A DNA stretch of 40,836 nt, taken from assembly GCA_012518675.1 (NCBI GenBank), contig JAAYRR010000032.1, positions 1 through 40,836 of the forward strand. Direction: 5' to 3'. Below, in pieces: positions 23,524-31,917 of the stretch (its first letter is position 1; the number at the start of each line of letters is the position of its first letter). The notes below the pieces were generated by a model. The model had not been told where the DNA came from, ran no database searches, and saw only the letters and a program-made list of their open reading frames with translations. The DNA comes from Bacillota bacterium (GTDB lineage Bacteria; Bacillota; Dethiobacteria; DTU022; UBA8154). The position numbers and the translations under genes were made by a program.

Positions 23524-25086
23524 AATAATGCCGCTGCTCAATGAACAGCCGGCGCTAAAAAGGATTAGTACACAGGGATAAAGGAAATAGTTGCCCCAAA
23601 GCAGATAAAGAGTCTGACGACGGGGCATTTTTGTTTCCAACAGGGCCACCCCTTCCTTTGCAGCCGGCAGGCGCAGCAATTCACGGCCCAAGGGATCGTA
23701 AGAAACGGTATGGCCTGTATTGGCGATCTGGGTAACGCCTACCCCCGTTTCCAGGGCGCGGAAGGCCGCGGCTCGTGCATGCTGTTCCAAGCCGCTGCTG
23801 TCTTGAAACCAGGCATCGTTGGAAAGCACGAAAAGATGAGCGGCTCCCTGCCGTACTGTTTTGCGGGCGGGGTAGGGAAAGTAAGACTCAAAACAGATGA
23901 TCCCCCCCCAGGCGAAATCCCCACACCTAAAATTTTGGATGGCAGTGCCGGGTGTATAGGTCCCCAGGGCAATATTCAGGTTGAAAAGTCTGTTTAACAG
24001 TTTGGGGTTGGGGAAATATTCTGCAAAGGGGACCAGTCTGATTTTGTCATAGCGGCATGCATACCCATGTTTTAGGTTGCCACCTTTCCTTTGTAATAGA
24101 ATGGAGTTGAAGGTTTCTTGCCGCTCCTTTAAGATGGCACCTAAAAACAGGTCAGCCTCAGTTTCCTCTGCAAGGGCGGCCATTTCTGCGGCGGCAGTGG
24201 GCCGTTTTTGGGCTACGTTGGTGCTAAAAACTGTTTCAGGCCAGACTATCAGACTTAGGGGGGCATAAAGGGTATGTGCCCGGCGGCTTAAATCCAGGTA
24301 TTTTTGAAAGTTTTGGGGGGCCCGGGAGGGGTTAAGAATATCTTCCTGGGGGATGTTGCCTTGCACCAGGGCCAAGCGTAAGACGCTGCCATTTTCTTTT
24401 ATAGGAAAAAAAGAAGGCAGGTACACGCCGGCTCCCAAAAGGGCCAGAAAAATTAAAACGGCACTGATTATTTCCCTGTAAAGGCCGGGGGTTGTTTTTT
24501 CCCGGTAGCAGCGCCAAAGTAAAAAGCAAAGTGCCTGGGCTAAAACCATTAAAAAAGAAAGGCCCCAATAGCCGTACAGGGAAACACTTTGCAGCAGGGG
24601 GATGCTCTGTTGGGAATAGCCTAAAAAGCCGCCGGTATGGCCTAAAAAACCCAGTGAACGCAGGTATTCACTCAATACCCAGGCTGCCGGTAAAGACAGA
24701 GCCGGCAAAACTATATGCCTATCCTGCAGGATATAGGAGGCTGTCCAAGAAAAAAGCCCCCAAAAAAAAGCGGAATAAAAGGCGGCGGCTGCAACCGCTA
24801 AGAAACCAAAATAGCGCGGTAAAAAAAAGTTTACGGACAAGGCTATGTAGCCGTGAACATTCAGGAAAAAAAGAAAACCTGCTAAAAAACCACCATAAAA
24901 ACAATTTTTTCGGGACGGGGATTCTCTGGCGATATAAAAAAGGAGGGGCAATAAACAAACCCAGCCCAAGCACCCTTTTTGTAACGGTTTAAAGGCCAGC
25001 CCCGCCAGCAAGGCGGTAAGCAGCGGTAAAAGGTTGTAGCGGTGTTTTTTTAACCGGTTAAAAAATATTAAAAATGCTTTTTGCAA
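23494..25086 (-). CDS. lnt: Apolipoprotein N-acyltransferase
   Basis: The protein has about 530 aa with roughly seven N-terminal membrane segments and a nitrilase-type domain. The catalytic triad is visible: Glu in IVWPETVFS, Lys in YDKIRLVPFAEY and Cys in GGIICFESYFP. Lnt adds the third acyl chain to lipoproteins at the membrane. TTG at 25086 is chosen because AGGGGG is 7 nt upstream and the preceding 39 residues of the track ORF are hydrophilic and unlike Lnt. Lnt is classically Gram-negative but is also annotated in some Clostridia. The DctP lipoprotein at 35832 is one possible substrate. Confidence 0.9.
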   Translation of the reverse strand: MQKAFLIFFNRLKKHRYNLLPLLTALLAGLAFKPLQKGCLGWVCLLPLLFYIARESPSRKNCFYGGFLAGFLFFLNVHGYIALSVNFFLPRYFGFLAVAAAAFYSAFFWGLFSWTASYILQDRHIVLPALSLPAAWVLSEYLRSLGFLGHTGGFLGYSQQSIPLLQSVSLYGYWGLSFLMVLAQALCFLLWRCYREKTTPGLYREIISAVLIFLALLGAGVYLPSFFPIKENGSVLRLALVQGNIPQEDILNPSRAPQNFQKYLDLSRRAHTLYAPLSLIVWPETVFSTNVAQKRPTAAAEMAALAEETEADLFLGAILKERQETFNSILLQRKGGNLKHGYACRYDKIRLVPFAEYFPNPKLLNRLFNLNIALGTYTPGTAIQNFRCGDFAWGGIICFESYFPYPARKTVRQGAAHLFVLSNDAWFQDSSGLEQHARAAAFRALETGVGVTQIANTGHTVSYDPLGRELLRLPAAKEGVALLETKMPRRQTLYLLWGNYFLYPCVLILFSAGCSLSSGIISRNNPFNKH

Positions 25087-25279
25087 GGCGCTTCCCCCTT
25101 TAGTCAGTCTATCAAAAAAAACGGCGGGGGAAAAGCAGGGGATATTTTTCCCTTCCCTGCAGGGAATTAACTGATGATTTCTTTTTTCGTAAACGGGCTG
25201 CAAATTGGGGTGAGGACTGGTTCACCGGGAAAAAGGCACTAATTTGTGTTTTTTCTCCAATTCAACAGGCAAATAGTAA

Positions 25280-25308
25280 TTGACGGTTTTCAATAAATAT
25301 GCTTTAAT
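25280..25308 (+). promoter_or_regulatory. Promoter of the ferredoxin gene
   Basis: TTGACG, a 17-nt spacer and TTTAAT, about 55 nt upstream of the ATG in AT-rich DNA. Confidence 0.65.
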
Positions 25309-25364
25309 ATAAATTGGTTTGAGTTTTTATATTAAATTTATATCATTTACCGGGAGGGGAAAAT

Positions 25365-25544
25365 ATGCCAGCCAAAGTTGATCCGGAAAAGTGCTCTGGT
25401 TGTGGCAGCTGCGTGGATGTGTGTCCTACCGAAGCTATTACGCTTGAAGATGACGTAGCTGTGGTTGATCCTGAGGAGTGTACCGATTGTGGTTCTTGTG
25501 TTGACGAATGCCCTGAGGAGGCCATCGAGTTATTAGATGACTAA
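25365..25544 (+). CDS. 2[4Fe-4S] ferredoxin
   Basis: A 59-aa protein, just below the ORF-track cutoff. It has two CxxCxxCxxxCP motifs (CSGCGSCVDVCP and CTDCGSCVDECP), which bind two [4Fe-4S] clusters for low-potential electron transfer. It is very acidic. GGGAGGGG lies 6 nt before the ATG, and its own promoter and terminator make it monocistronic. It converges on the Mo/W oxidoreductase and could serve it, but this is inference. Confidence 0.95.
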   Translation: MPAKVDPEKCSGCGSCVDVCPTEAITLEDDVAVVDPEECTDCGSCVDECPEEAIELLDD

Positions 25545-25568
25545 GGAAGGGTAGAAGTTAGGGTTTAC

Positions 25569-25600
25569 AAAAAGTACGCCGTTGCGGCGTACTTTTTTTA
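25569..25600 (+). terminator. Rho-independent terminator of the ferredoxin gene
   Basis: AAGTACGCCG and CGGCGTACTT pair around TTG, flanked by A-run and T7. Confidence 0.95.
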
Positions 25601-25623
25601 AATTAAATAATTAATAGCAGTAA

Positions 25624-25663
25624 TGCCGGGCGGTGTGTAAGGTACGTTACCCACCGCCCGGCA
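25624..25663. other. Strong GC hairpin
   Basis: TGCCGGGCGGTG and CACCGCCCGGCA form a perfect 12-bp stem with a 16-nt loop. There is no T-run. It may be another REP-like or processing element. Confidence 0.55.
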
Positions 25664-25741
25664 GGGGCCCCATGCTGTTTTATCGCGACCATGCCCTAAA
25701 ATATGGCCGGCGGCTGTTATCCCGGGCAAGCCCCAGACGGC

Positions 25742-25788
25742 AAAATCGTCTGCAAGCTCCTCTGATGGGGGGCCTGCAGACGATTTTT
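25742..25788 (-). terminator. Hairpin downstream of the Mo/W oxidoreductase gene
   Basis: AAAATCGTCTGCA and TGCAGACGATTTT form a 13-bp stem with a 20-nt loop, T-rich on both strands. It lies about 50 nt after the minus-strand stop and is probably bidirectional. Confidence 0.75.
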
Positions 25789-25840
25789 AATAAGGTTGAC
25801 TGCTGGGGAAAAAGGTGTTACTGCAAGATTTTATTTTATG

Positions 25841-27907
25841 TTATGCCGTTGCATCAGCCTTTCTGATACTGCAGAGGATACCTTTAAACTGGGGGTAGCC
25901 CATGATCGGTTCACGGCACGCGGCATCTGTCAGGCGGTTGCAGTTGGCGTCTCCCGACCAGCCGTGGGGAACAAGAACTACCCCTTCCATGACCCTTTCA
26001 TCCACATGTGCTTTCATTTTAACCCAGCCCCGGTCTGTTTCCACAATCACATCGTCAGCATGTTCCACGCCATACTGTGCTGCTGTTTGGGGTCCCAGTT
26101 CGGCCAGGGGGTGCGGTTCTTCAAGACGCAGGGCTTCAATATTACGCAGCTGACTGTTGGTGGAATGCAATCTTCTTATGCCCGTGGCCAGAACCAAAGG
26201 ATACCGTTCTCCTAATTTTTCCCAAAGGGGGCCCTGAGGGCTCTTGGTAGGTTCCAGGTAAGTCGGCAGGGGATCATGGCCGGCTTCCTTAATGGCTTCG
26301 CTATAGATTTCAATCAGCCCGCTGGGTGTGTAGAAGGTTTTATCATCAACATGATAAACCTTGTCTGTGTAATAAACCCCGTCCTTCTGTTGTTTGAGGG
26401 TTTCTAAATCAATACCGCTCGGACTGATTTCATCGGCTACCAGTTCTTCTTCTGTCTCCCAGGGAAATTTGTCGCCGATACCGCAGGCCTTGGCCAGTTC
26501 ACGGAAAAAGTAAAGCGTGGACTTGCCTTCATACAGCGGCTCAATAGCTTTTTCCCGCAGCATCATATAGGGGAGACAATGGCACACGTTATAGTTGTAG
26601 GCCAGGGAGGCATATTCCAATTGGCTGGCAGCCGGCAGGACATAATGTGCCTCCTGGGCTGTCTCTGTCATGAACATTTCGTAGACAACCAGCAGTTCAA
26701 GTTTTCTGTACGCTTCTTTCAAGGCGTTGGAATCGGGCATGGTCACCAGGGGGTTGCCGCCGACAACAATTAACGACTTGATAGCGTCGGGCACCTGTTC
26801 ATGAAACATGTTTTGCACACCATAGGAGCTGGTTCTGCCCCAAATTTCATAAAAGAGGGGATATTCGTCAGCGCCTAAGGGCTTGCCTTCAGAGGGCAAG
26901 GTAAGGTTGGCCAGCTTCAAGCGGGGGCTGACCACCCATCCCCCGGGCACGTTGATATTTCCGGTGATGGATTGCAAAATGGCGATAGCCCGGTCTGTTT
27001 GCGTCCCATTGGCAGAGTGATCCTGGGTACAGGTGCCCTGGAAAATTCCCGCACCTTTGGTGGTTGCAAACAGGCGTGCCAGTTTGCGGATGTCATCCGC
27101 CGGTACATAGGTTATTTTTTCCGCCCATTCCGGGGTATATTGTTGCACGTGGGGCACCAGTTTATCAAAGCCCAATGTCCATTTCTTAACAAATTCAGCA
27201 TCGTAAAGGTTTTCATTGATAATGACATGGATCAGGGCCAGAGCTAAAGCCCCGTCGGTACCCGGCCGGATGGCCATATACATTTCTGCCTGATCGGCAA
27301 TGGGGATCCGCCGGGGATCGATAACAACCACTTTGGAACCTTTTTTCAGGTTTTCCTCCAGGGCCAGGGAAAGGGGGAAATCGGAAGCATCCGGGTTATG
27401 TCCCCAAAGAATATAAAGTGGCGAATCCATTTCTTCCACCGGATATTTGCCAAAAGTGATCTGCCGGCTGCGGATCCGCATGCGGTAGCAGATACTTTCC
27501 ACGGAAAAGAATTGCGAGGATTCCATAGCTGCCCGGAAGCGGTGTGTGAGTGTAACCATTTCCAAACTTTCCACACCGATAGAACCGCAGAAAAAGGCGT
27601 TGGCTTCGGGCCCATGCTCCTCTTTCAGTTGATTCAACTTGGCTGCTATTTCAGAGAGGGCTTGTTCCCAGCTGATTCTTTCAAATTTCCCGTTAACTTT
27701 TTTCAGGGGGTACTGCAGCCGATCGGGGTGGTACAGGTGGTCTGTCAGCACCTTAGCTTTGGGGCAAAGTTCACCCTTGTTGAGCGGGTGTTCTTTAATG
27801 CCCTGGATACCGACCACCTTGCCGTCTTCAACCGTTACTTCTGCACCGCAACTGTGATAACAAAGGTAACAACCCGTATTATACTTTTCTTGTTTAGTGG
27901 CAGACAT
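25841..27907 (-). CDS. Molybdopterin (bis-PGD, Mo or W) oxidoreductase, single subunit, acetylene-hydratase-like branch
   Basis: The protein has 688 aa. A [4Fe-4S] site is formed by C13-x2-C16-x3-C20-x27-C48, followed by the bisPGD domains (WGHNPDASDF, VVIDPRR, VVGGNPLVTMPD) and a C-terminal molybdopterin-binding barrel (PLVLATGIRR...VPHGW). A likely metal ligand is Cys140 in VESICYRMR, at the position where acetylene hydratase has its W-ligating Cys. There is no Tat signal and no partner electron-transfer or membrane subunit, so it is cytoplasmic. The residue after the second cluster Cys is Tyr, not the catalytic Asp of acetylene hydratase, so that exact reaction is unlikely. Candidate roles are a hydroxylase, transhydroxylase or reductase acting on the substrate of the adjacent pathway. 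The start is ATG 27907 (RBS AAGGAGG, 10 nt); TTG 27913 is possible. It is controlled by a sigma-54 promoter. Confidence 0.88.
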   Translation of the reverse strand: MSATKQEKYNTGCYLCYHSCGAEVTVEDGKVVGIQGIKEHPLNKGELCPKAKVLTDHLYHPDRLQYPLKKVNGKFERISWEQALSEIAAKLNQLKEEHGPEANAFFCGSIGVESLEMVTLTHRFRAAMESSQFFSVESICYRMRIRSRQITFGKYPVEEMDSPLYILWGHNPDASDFPLSLALEENLKKGSKVVVIDPRRIPIADQAEMYMAIRPGTDGALALALIHVIINENLYDAEFVKKWTLGFDKLVPHVQQYTPEWAEKITYVPADDIRKLARLFATTKGAGIFQGTCTQDHSANGTQTDRAIAILQSITGNINVPGGWVVSPRLKLANLTLPSEGKPLGADEYPLFYEIWGRTSSYGVQNMFHEQVPDAIKSLIVVGGNPLVTMPDSNALKEAYRKLELLVVYEMFMTETAQEAHYVLPAASQLEYASLAYNYNVCHCLPYMMLREKAIEPLYEGKSTLYFFRELAKACGIGDKFPWETEEELVADEISPSGIDLETLKQQKDGVYYTDKVYHVDDKTFYTPSGLIEIYSEAIKEAGHDPLPTYLEPTKSPQGPLWEKLGERYPLVLATGIRRLHSTNSQLRNIEALRLEEPHPLAELGPQTAAQYGVEHADDVIVETDRGWVKMKAHVDERVMEGVVLVPHGWSGDANCNRLTDAACREPIMGYPQFKGILCSIRKADATA

Positions 27908-28072
27908 AAACAAATTACCTCCTTAAAAAAAATAATAAATTTTTTCCTTGAAATAACCACGCATTTATTAATACCATCCACATACCGTCTTTACATTGTA
28001 CTCTGCTGATGCCGTTTTCTTTGCATTTTGGTTAACCTTTATTTTTTGGAAACTGTTCTCGCTATAAAATTA

Positions 28073-28089
28073 TTGCAATAACAGTGCCA
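28073..28089 (-). promoter_or_regulatory. Sigma-54 (-24/-12) promoter of the Mo/W oxidoreductase
   Basis: The minus strand reads TGGCAC TGTTA TTGCAA, an essentially perfect match to TGGCAC-N5-TTGCW. It lies about 165 nt upstream of the gene. The activator and its binding array lie further upstream. Confidence 0.93.
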
Positions 28090-28217
28090 ACCTGAAAGTG
28101 TTACGGGCTGGCCAGAGCTAAAATTGGCGCAATCTTGAAAAAAAGGAAGCAAATCAAACCTATTATGCTTTCAAGGAATTTTGGCGGGCCGCTAAAAGGA
28201 TAATTTTGTAAGCTGGT

Positions 28218-28280
28218 TGTAACAATAGTGTAACATATCTGTGACATAGCTGTTTAAATATGTTGCAATATAGTTACATA
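28218..28280. promoter_or_regulatory. Array of ~11-bp-phased TGTAACA half-sites (activator binding array A)
   Basis: TGTAACA (28218), TGTAACA (28229), TGTGACA (28240), TGTTTAA (28251) and TGTTGCA (28261) recur every 11, 11, 11 and 10 bp, followed by an inverted AGTTACA. They therefore fall on one face of the helix. The array lies about 130 bp upstream of the sigma-54 promoter and directly upstream of the activator's own -35, so it can serve both activation and autoregulation. Confidence 0.75.
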
Positions 28281-28294
28281 GCGGGGCCGCTAGA

Positions 28295-28323
28295 TTGAGG
28301 AAGCCGCCGGGGTATGGTAAAAT
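28295..28323 (+). promoter_or_regulatory. Sigma-A-like promoter of the sigma-54 activator gene
   Basis: TTGAGG, a 17-nt spacer and TAAAAT with extended TGG. Predicted start is near 28330, just before the RBS. Confidence 0.65.
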
Positions 28324-28347
28324 ATTATCAATACAAGGGGGATGAAG

Positions 28348-30300
28348 ATGCCTGATCTTTCCACTTCCACACAATTTAAAAAGGAAAATCTGGAAAAGGC
28401 CTGGGGACTTTTTATGTCTAAGGGGATTATTGATCCCAGTGTGCGATCAATTATCGCTCAATCCTGGCAGCGCAGCCGGCTCAAAGGGGTAAACCCCTAC
28501 AGTGAAAAAACTAAAAAACTGGAGCCAGATCTTTTCAAGGCAGAACTTGCTGCCAATGAAGACCTCCTGGCTACCGCTGTGCCTATTATTAAAAATCTTT
28601 ATAATTTTGTACAGGGTTCCTGTTTTTTAATTTCCCTGGCCAGCAATAACGGGATTATCTTAGAGGTTTTGGGGGACGAGGAAATTGTGGTCAAGTCTCA
28701 TGTTAAAAAAGGTGACATTTGGACGGAGGAATCTAATGGCACTAATTCTACATCCCTGTGCCTGACAACGCAAAAACCGATCCAGGTCTTTGCGGCAGAA
28801 CATTTCTGTAAGTCAGCTCACCAATGGACCTGTTCCTCCGCACCGATTTTTGATGAAAATAAAAAATTTATCGGTGTTTTGAGTATGGCCGGGGATTACA
28901 CCAAGGTACACCTGCACACCCTGGGCATGGTTGTGGCCAGCGCCAATGCTATCGAAAACAATATGCGCATCCAAAAATCTTTAAATGAAGCGACCATCGC
29001 TGATAATTTTAAGACGGCGATTATCGAATCTATTGACGAGGGCATCCTTGTATTAAATAGGGACCGGACAGTCGGCCACATCAACAGCAATGCCAAAGTT
29101 CTGCTGAAGATTCCGGCAGATAGAAAAGTAATTTCTCAGCCCATTGCTGCAATTCTGGGGGATATTCATCCGGTTACGCACAAAATTGAAAAATGTTTTC
29201 AGCAGCTGATCGATGACGAAATGCTTTTTTTGGAAGAAGAGGACTATATAATCAGCCACAGGTTGATCTATTCTTCTGATCAGAAAATTGTTGGTTTGGT
29301 GCTAATATTAAGGGGTTCAAGCAAGATGAAAAAACTGGTCAACAGCTATGTAGGCCCCCGGGCCACATACACTTTCACCAACCTGATCGGTAAAAGCAGT
29401 AAATTTTTAGCTGCTGTTAACCTGGCTCATGTCGCCGCGCAAAGTATTTCCAACGTTTTACTGGTTGGCGAAAGCGGCACCGGCAAAGAAATTTTTGCCC
29501 AGGCAATTCACAATGCCAGCGATCGGAAAACCGGTCCTTTTTTGGCAATAAACTGCGCTGCCCTGCCGCGTAATTTGGTGGAAAGCGAGCTGTTTGGTTA
29601 TGCCGAAGGCGCCTTTACCGGCGCTAAAAAGGGTGGAAACCCCGGTAAATTTGAACTGGCAGACGGCGGCACCCTTTTTTTGGATGAAATTGGCGAACTG
29701 CCGCTTGAATTTCAAGCCATCCTGTTAAGGGTTTTGCAAGATAAATTGATTACCCGCATCGGGGGCAAAAAATTAATTCCGGTAGATGTGAGAATCATTG
29801 CCGCTACCAATAAAAATTTGGAAGAGGAAATTGTCAAAGCAAACTTCCGCCAGGATCTGTATTACAGGCTTAATGTTTTAACCATCAACATTCCCCCCTT
29901 ACGGGAAAGGCCGGAGGATATTGCAGTCCTGGCCAACCATTTTTTAAACAAACTTAACCTTCGCCTTAATAAAAAGATAAAATATATTGATAAAGAGGTG
30001 ATGGAGCTTTTTACCCGCTACAGCTGGCCGGGCAACGCCCGGGAGCTACAAAATATTGTGGAACGTTCCCTGAATATCGCCACCAAAGATCATATTTCCA
30101 CAGCCGTTTTGCCCGGGGAAGTGAAGGCCCTGCAGCAAAAGGAAAATAATGCAGAATTAATGCCCTTGGAACAATATGAAAAAGAACTGATCCTGACCCT
30201 TCTAAATGAAAACCAGGGTAACAGGACGCGGGTGGCTAAAAGAATGGGAATTTCCAGGACTTCACTTTACAGAAAGTTAAATAAATATAAAATTTCCTGA
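28348..30300 (+). CDS. Sigma-54-dependent transcriptional activator (GAF-PAS-AAA+-Fis HTH, AcoR-like)
   Basis: The protein has 650 aa. The N-terminal region (about 60-200) is a GAF-like sensor of the AcoR type ([35 protein letters not shown]). A PAS-like domain follows ([25 protein letters not shown], about 212-320). The AAA+ domain has Walker A GESGTGKE near 374, the sigma-54-contact loop GAFTGA near 421, and Walker [14 protein letters not shown]. The C-terminus is a Fis-type HTH ([25 protein letters not shown]). There is no receiver domain, so it is ligand-responsive. ATG 28348 has AAGGGGG 6 nt upstream; 28342 overlaps the RBS. It should drive the two sigma-54 promoters flanking it. Confidence 0.95.
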   Translation: MPDLSTSTQFKKENLEKAWGLFMSKGIIDPSVRSIIAQSWQRSRLKGVNPYSEKTKKLEPDLFKAELAANEDLLATAVPIIKNLYNFVQGSCFLISLASNNGIILEVLGDEEIVVKSHVKKGDIWTEESNGTNSTSLCLTTQKPIQVFAAEHFCKSAHQWTCSSAPIFDENKKFIGVLSMAGDYTKVHLHTLGMVVASANAIENNMRIQKSLNEATIADNFKTAIIESIDEGILVLNRDRTVGHINSNAKVLLKIPADRKVISQPIAAILGDIHPVTHKIEKCFQQLIDDEMLFLEEEDYIISHRLIYSSDQKIVGLVLILRGSSKMKKLVNSYVGPRATYTFTNLIGKSSKFLAAVNLAHVAAQSISNVLLVGESGTGKEIFAQAIHNASDRKTGPFLAINCAALPRNLVESELFGYAEGAFTGAKKGGNPGKFELADGGTLFLDEIGELPLEFQAILLRVLQDKLITRIGGKKLIPVDVRIIAATNKNLEEEIVKANFRQDLYYRLNVLTINIPPLRERPEDIAVLANHFLNKLNLRLNKKIKYIDKEVMELFTRYSWPGNARELQNIVERSLNIATKDHISTAVLPGEVKALQQKENNAELMPLEQYEKELILTLLNENQGNRTRVAKRMGISRTSLYRKLNKYKIS

Positions 30301-30344
30301 TGGCCGGTGCCGGAAACAACTGCAGGGACGTACCGTGGTGGTTG

Positions 30345-30480
30345 GACCGCCGGCCGGGCAACACCCGCCTGCTGCAACAATATACTTAAACGCCCCTGAA
30401 CGCTCTCATCAAAGGGCATATTGCTACAGCTGTTTCGCCCTTGTAAATTAAGGGCCCTGCAGCAAAAAGAAAATGACTGG
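30345..30480 (+). pseudogene. Decayed fragment of a second copy of the activator's C-terminal region
   Basis: Read in frame, this stretch gives PGNTRLLQQYT*TPLNALIKGHIATAVSP with stops and a frameshift before ALQQKEND. It mirrors [29 protein letters not shown] and ALQQKEN of the intact activator just upstream. GGCCGGGCAAC and GCCCTGCAGCAAAA are shared at the DNA level. It is a relic of a tandem duplication or of a second regulator. Confidence 0.8.
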
Positions 30481-30647
30481 GCCAACCGCAGGGCCAACCG
30501 CAGTGGGGCAGCTATTGCCGGTTTACCTGCCAGAACAGGGCCAACTACAGGTTCAACTGCCAAGAAATACCTTGAGGTTATACTGTCCCTGCACGTTTCC
30601 CGTTTACCATCCCCAGAATATTTATTACCTGGCTACGCGCGCCAGCG
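30481..30647. other. Non-coding gap with short direct repeats
   Basis: GGGCCAACCGCA occurs twice in tandem near 30478-30502, then a variant GGGCCAACTACA. The track ORFs here are not credible genes. It separates the activator relic from the regulatory array of the catabolic operon. Confidence 0.5.
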
Positions 30648-30703
30648 TTGTAACAATATTGTACGTTATCTGACAGTTGTGTAACATTATGTTACACAAC
30701 TGT
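30648..30703. promoter_or_regulatory. Activator binding array B ending in a perfect 31-bp palindrome
   Basis: TGTAACA (30649), TGTACGT (30660) and TGACAGT (30671) are spaced 11 bp apart and align with array A (shared TTGTAACAATA, then TGTA, then TATCTG). From 30673 to 30703 ACAGTTGTGTAACAT, one T and its exact reverse complement form a 31-bp palindrome. It lies about 225-280 bp upstream of the sigma-54 promoter at 30929, a typical enhancer distance. Confidence 0.8.
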
Positions 30704-30928
30704 TGCTTTATTTGCGCAAAATTTTTTTAAAAAGTTATCGCAAAAATTTTTAAAAGCCCCGATGTATTCTGTAGGGACAAACACCCCTGCAGCAGATATT
30801 TACTGCGCTATTCCCATTATAAAAGGTTTCTACCTTGTGTTTGGCTCTAGGCGCGAACAGGCGGTATTTGTGAAAGTTTGATTATAAAAAGGGTTTTTTG
30901 TTCATATTAGGGCAAGTTTTTTTTAGGC

Positions 30929-30944
30929 TGGTATAATAATTGCA
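30929..30944 (+). promoter_or_regulatory. Sigma-54 promoter of the catabolic operon
   Basis: TGGTATAATAATTGCA has GG and GC separated by 10 nt, matching the -24/-12 pattern with TTGCA intact. Predicted start is near 30955, about 80 nt before the first gene. Confidence 0.82.
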
Positions 30945-31037
30945 AGTTCTTTAAATTAGAAGAATTATAATACTAAAATTAATAATGATTTCAGTGTCAA
31001 AGTTAAAATTTATTCAAGAGGGAGGTTTTAAAAAAAG

Positions 31038-31889
31038 ATGACTGTTTCAAAAATCGGTGTTCTTGGGGCCGGAACCATGGGAGGAGGTATTGCACAGGTT
31101 GCAGCCCAAGCCGGATTTCAGGTAGTTTTATGCGATCTTGAATTTTCCCTGGTTGAAAAGGCGGTTGCCCGCATGGAAGCCTTTTTAAGCCGCAGTGTAG
31201 AAAAGGGCAGGCTAACCGCAGAGCTTAAAGGGCAGGCTTTGAACAACATTACCAAAAGCGCTGCCGTGGCTGATTTTGCCGACGTCGATCTGGTTATTGA
31301 AGCTATTAGTGAAGATCTGGAATTAAAAAAAGAGGCCTTCGCACAGCTTGATCAGGTTTGTAAGGCCGAAGCTTTGCTGGTTACAAACACTTCTTCCATG
31401 TCTGTTACGGCCATAGCAGGGGCGACTAAAAGGCCGCAGCAGGTTGCCGGTATGCACTTTTTTAACCCGCCGGCGCTTATGAAATTGGTGGAGGTGATTC
31501 GCGGTTATGATACTACGGACGAAACCGTAAAAACCATCTTTGAAGTTGCCAAAAAGATGGGCAAGACCACGGTAGAGGTAAAGAAGGATTTCCCCGGCTT
31601 TATTGTAACCAGGGTCAATATGGCCCAGGTGATCGAGGCTGTGCGCCTGGTGGAAGAAGGGGTGGCCAGCCCGGAAGATATTGATACGGCAATGAAGCTG
31701 GGCCTTAACTGGCCGATGGGCCCCTTTGAGCTACAGGACTTCATGGGGGTGGATGTGACTTATTTCATTCTAAATTATCTGCAGGATGAATTTAAGGACA
31801 TGCGCTGGAACCCCCCTCAAACCCTGAAAGCGCTAATAAAATCCGGGCGTTTTGGGCGCAAAAATAAGTCCGGTTGGTTTGACTATTAA
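31038..31889 (+). CDS. 3-hydroxyacyl-CoA dehydrogenase (3-hydroxybutyryl-CoA dehydrogenase type)
   Basis: The 283-aa length is that of single-domain Hbd/PaaH enzymes. The Rossmann motif GVLGAGTMGGGIAQVAAQAGFQVVLCD binds NAD(H). GMHFFNPPALMKLVEVI carries the catalytic His, and NTSSMSVTAIA and FPGFIVTRVNMAQVIEAVRLVEEGVAS fit the family. It oxidises a 3-hydroxyacyl-CoA. It is first in the sigma-54 operon, with GGGAGG well placed upstream. The acyl chain or ring it accepts is unknown. Confidence 0.94.
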   Translation: MTVSKIGVLGAGTMGGGIAQVAAQAGFQVVLCDLEFSLVEKAVARMEAFLSRSVEKGRLTAELKGQALNNITKSAAVADFADVDLVIEAISEDLELKKEAFAQLDQVCKAEALLVTNTSSMSVTAIAGATKRPQQVAGMHFFNPPALMKLVEVIRGYDTTDETVKTIFEVAKKMGKTTVEVKKDFPGFIVTRVNMAQVIEAVRLVEEGVASPEDIDTAMKLGLNWPMGPFELQDFMGVDVTYFILNYLQDEFKDMRWNPPQTLKALIKSGRFGRKNKSGWFDY

Positions 31890-31917
31890 AAATTGAAGAA
31901 TCTGAGGGAGGAATATT

